Made by a program: the position numbers and the translations under genes. This document shows positions 5,814-6,038 of a DNA stretch of 6,038 nucleotides, piece after piece. Source of the DNA: an uncultured Lachnospiraceae bacterium (GTDB taxonomy: Bacteria > Bacillota > Clostridia > Lachnospirales > Lachnospiraceae); the NCBI GenBank assembly GCA_947594085.1, contig CANQEB010000156.1, positions 1-6,038 on the forward strand, in the 5' to 3' direction. Positions within the stretch are counted from its first letter, which is position 1. Each line of letters opens with the position of its first letter. The notes under the pieces were generated by a model. It had not been told where the DNA came from. It made no database searches and worked only from the letters and a program-made list of their open reading frames with translations.

Positions 5814-5820
5814 AATCTAC

Positions 5821-6038
5821 ATGAATATTATGAGTCTCATCAACGCAATACCGGGAGCCGCCGCACAGGGGCTGATCTGGGGGATTATGGCGATCGGCGT
5901 CTATCTGACGTTCCGCATTCTGGACGTCGCGGACCTGACCGTGGACGGCACGATGTGTACCGGAGGCGCCGTTTGCGTCATGCTCGTGCTCTCCGGCTGG
6001 GGCGAGGTAGCGGACGGATATATCGACATCAACAACAC
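5821..6038 (+). CDS. ABC transporter permease, BPD_transp_2-type, N-terminal part (runs off the right edge)
   Basis: The first 72 residues of the membrane permease that partners the upstream binding protein. Seen: a short N-terminal MNIMSLINAIPGA, a hydrophobic segment GLIWGIMAIGVYLTFRIL at about 17-34, the characteristic DVADLTVDGTMCTGGAV stretch at about 35-51, and the start of a second membrane segment (VCVMLVLSGW). This pattern is typical of the branched-chain amino acid/ribose-type permeases that pair with ABC_sub_bind proteins. The start is well supported by AGGAGG 7 nt upstream. The 131-nt gap after the binding-protein gene carries the terminator-like hairpin, so expression probably depends on read-through from the promoter at 4601. 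The rest of the gene and the ATPase are outside the window. Confidence 0.9.
   Translation, partial: MNIMSLINAIPGAAAQGLIWGIMAIGVYLTFRILDVADLTVDGTMCTGGAVCVMLVLSGWGEVADGYIDINN

Overview
This window looks like chromosomal DNA of an anaerobic, gut- or rumen-type Firmicute, most likely a Lachnospiraceae-like Clostridiales member. The basis is a BspA-like leucine-rich-repeat surface protein with Ig-like (BIG_2) domains, a CwlC-type amidase with SPOR repeats, strong GGAGG ribosome binding sites, and a Firmicute-style ABC uptake system of the TrpXYZ type. The taxonomic call is inference from gene content, not from a marker gene.

Layout. Positions 1-4390 are all transcribed leftward. In transcription order they hold a secreted BspA-like/BIG_2 protein (4390-2633) with its own promoter and terminator. 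Next comes a leaderless CwlC-like N-acetylmuramoyl-L-alanine amidase (2441-1674), preceded by a candidate mother-cell sigma (SigK/SigE-like) promoter. It is followed by the adenine DNA glycosylase mutY (1577-393) and a family 2 glycosyltransferase (389 to beyond the left edge). The glycosyltransferase starts 3 nt after the mutY stop, so these two are probably translationally coupled.

Positions 4391-4705 form a divergent, AT-rich intergenic region. It holds a promoter for each side, an A/T tract that could act as an UP element, an imperfect dyad next to the leftward start site, and an imperfect direct repeat directly upstream of the rightward promoter.

Positions 4706-6038 are transcribed rightward. 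They hold a periplasmic-type substrate-binding protein of the ABC_sub_bind/TrpX family and, after a 131-nt gap with a terminator-like hairpin, the start of its permease, cut off by the right edge. An ATPase gene would be expected next.

No mobile element, CRISPR array, tRNA or rRNA was seen. I found no convincing new multi-gene system. The most interesting points are the probable sporulation assignment of the amidase, and a Gram-positive substrate-binding protein that lacks the lipobox cysteine yet carries nine other cysteines.
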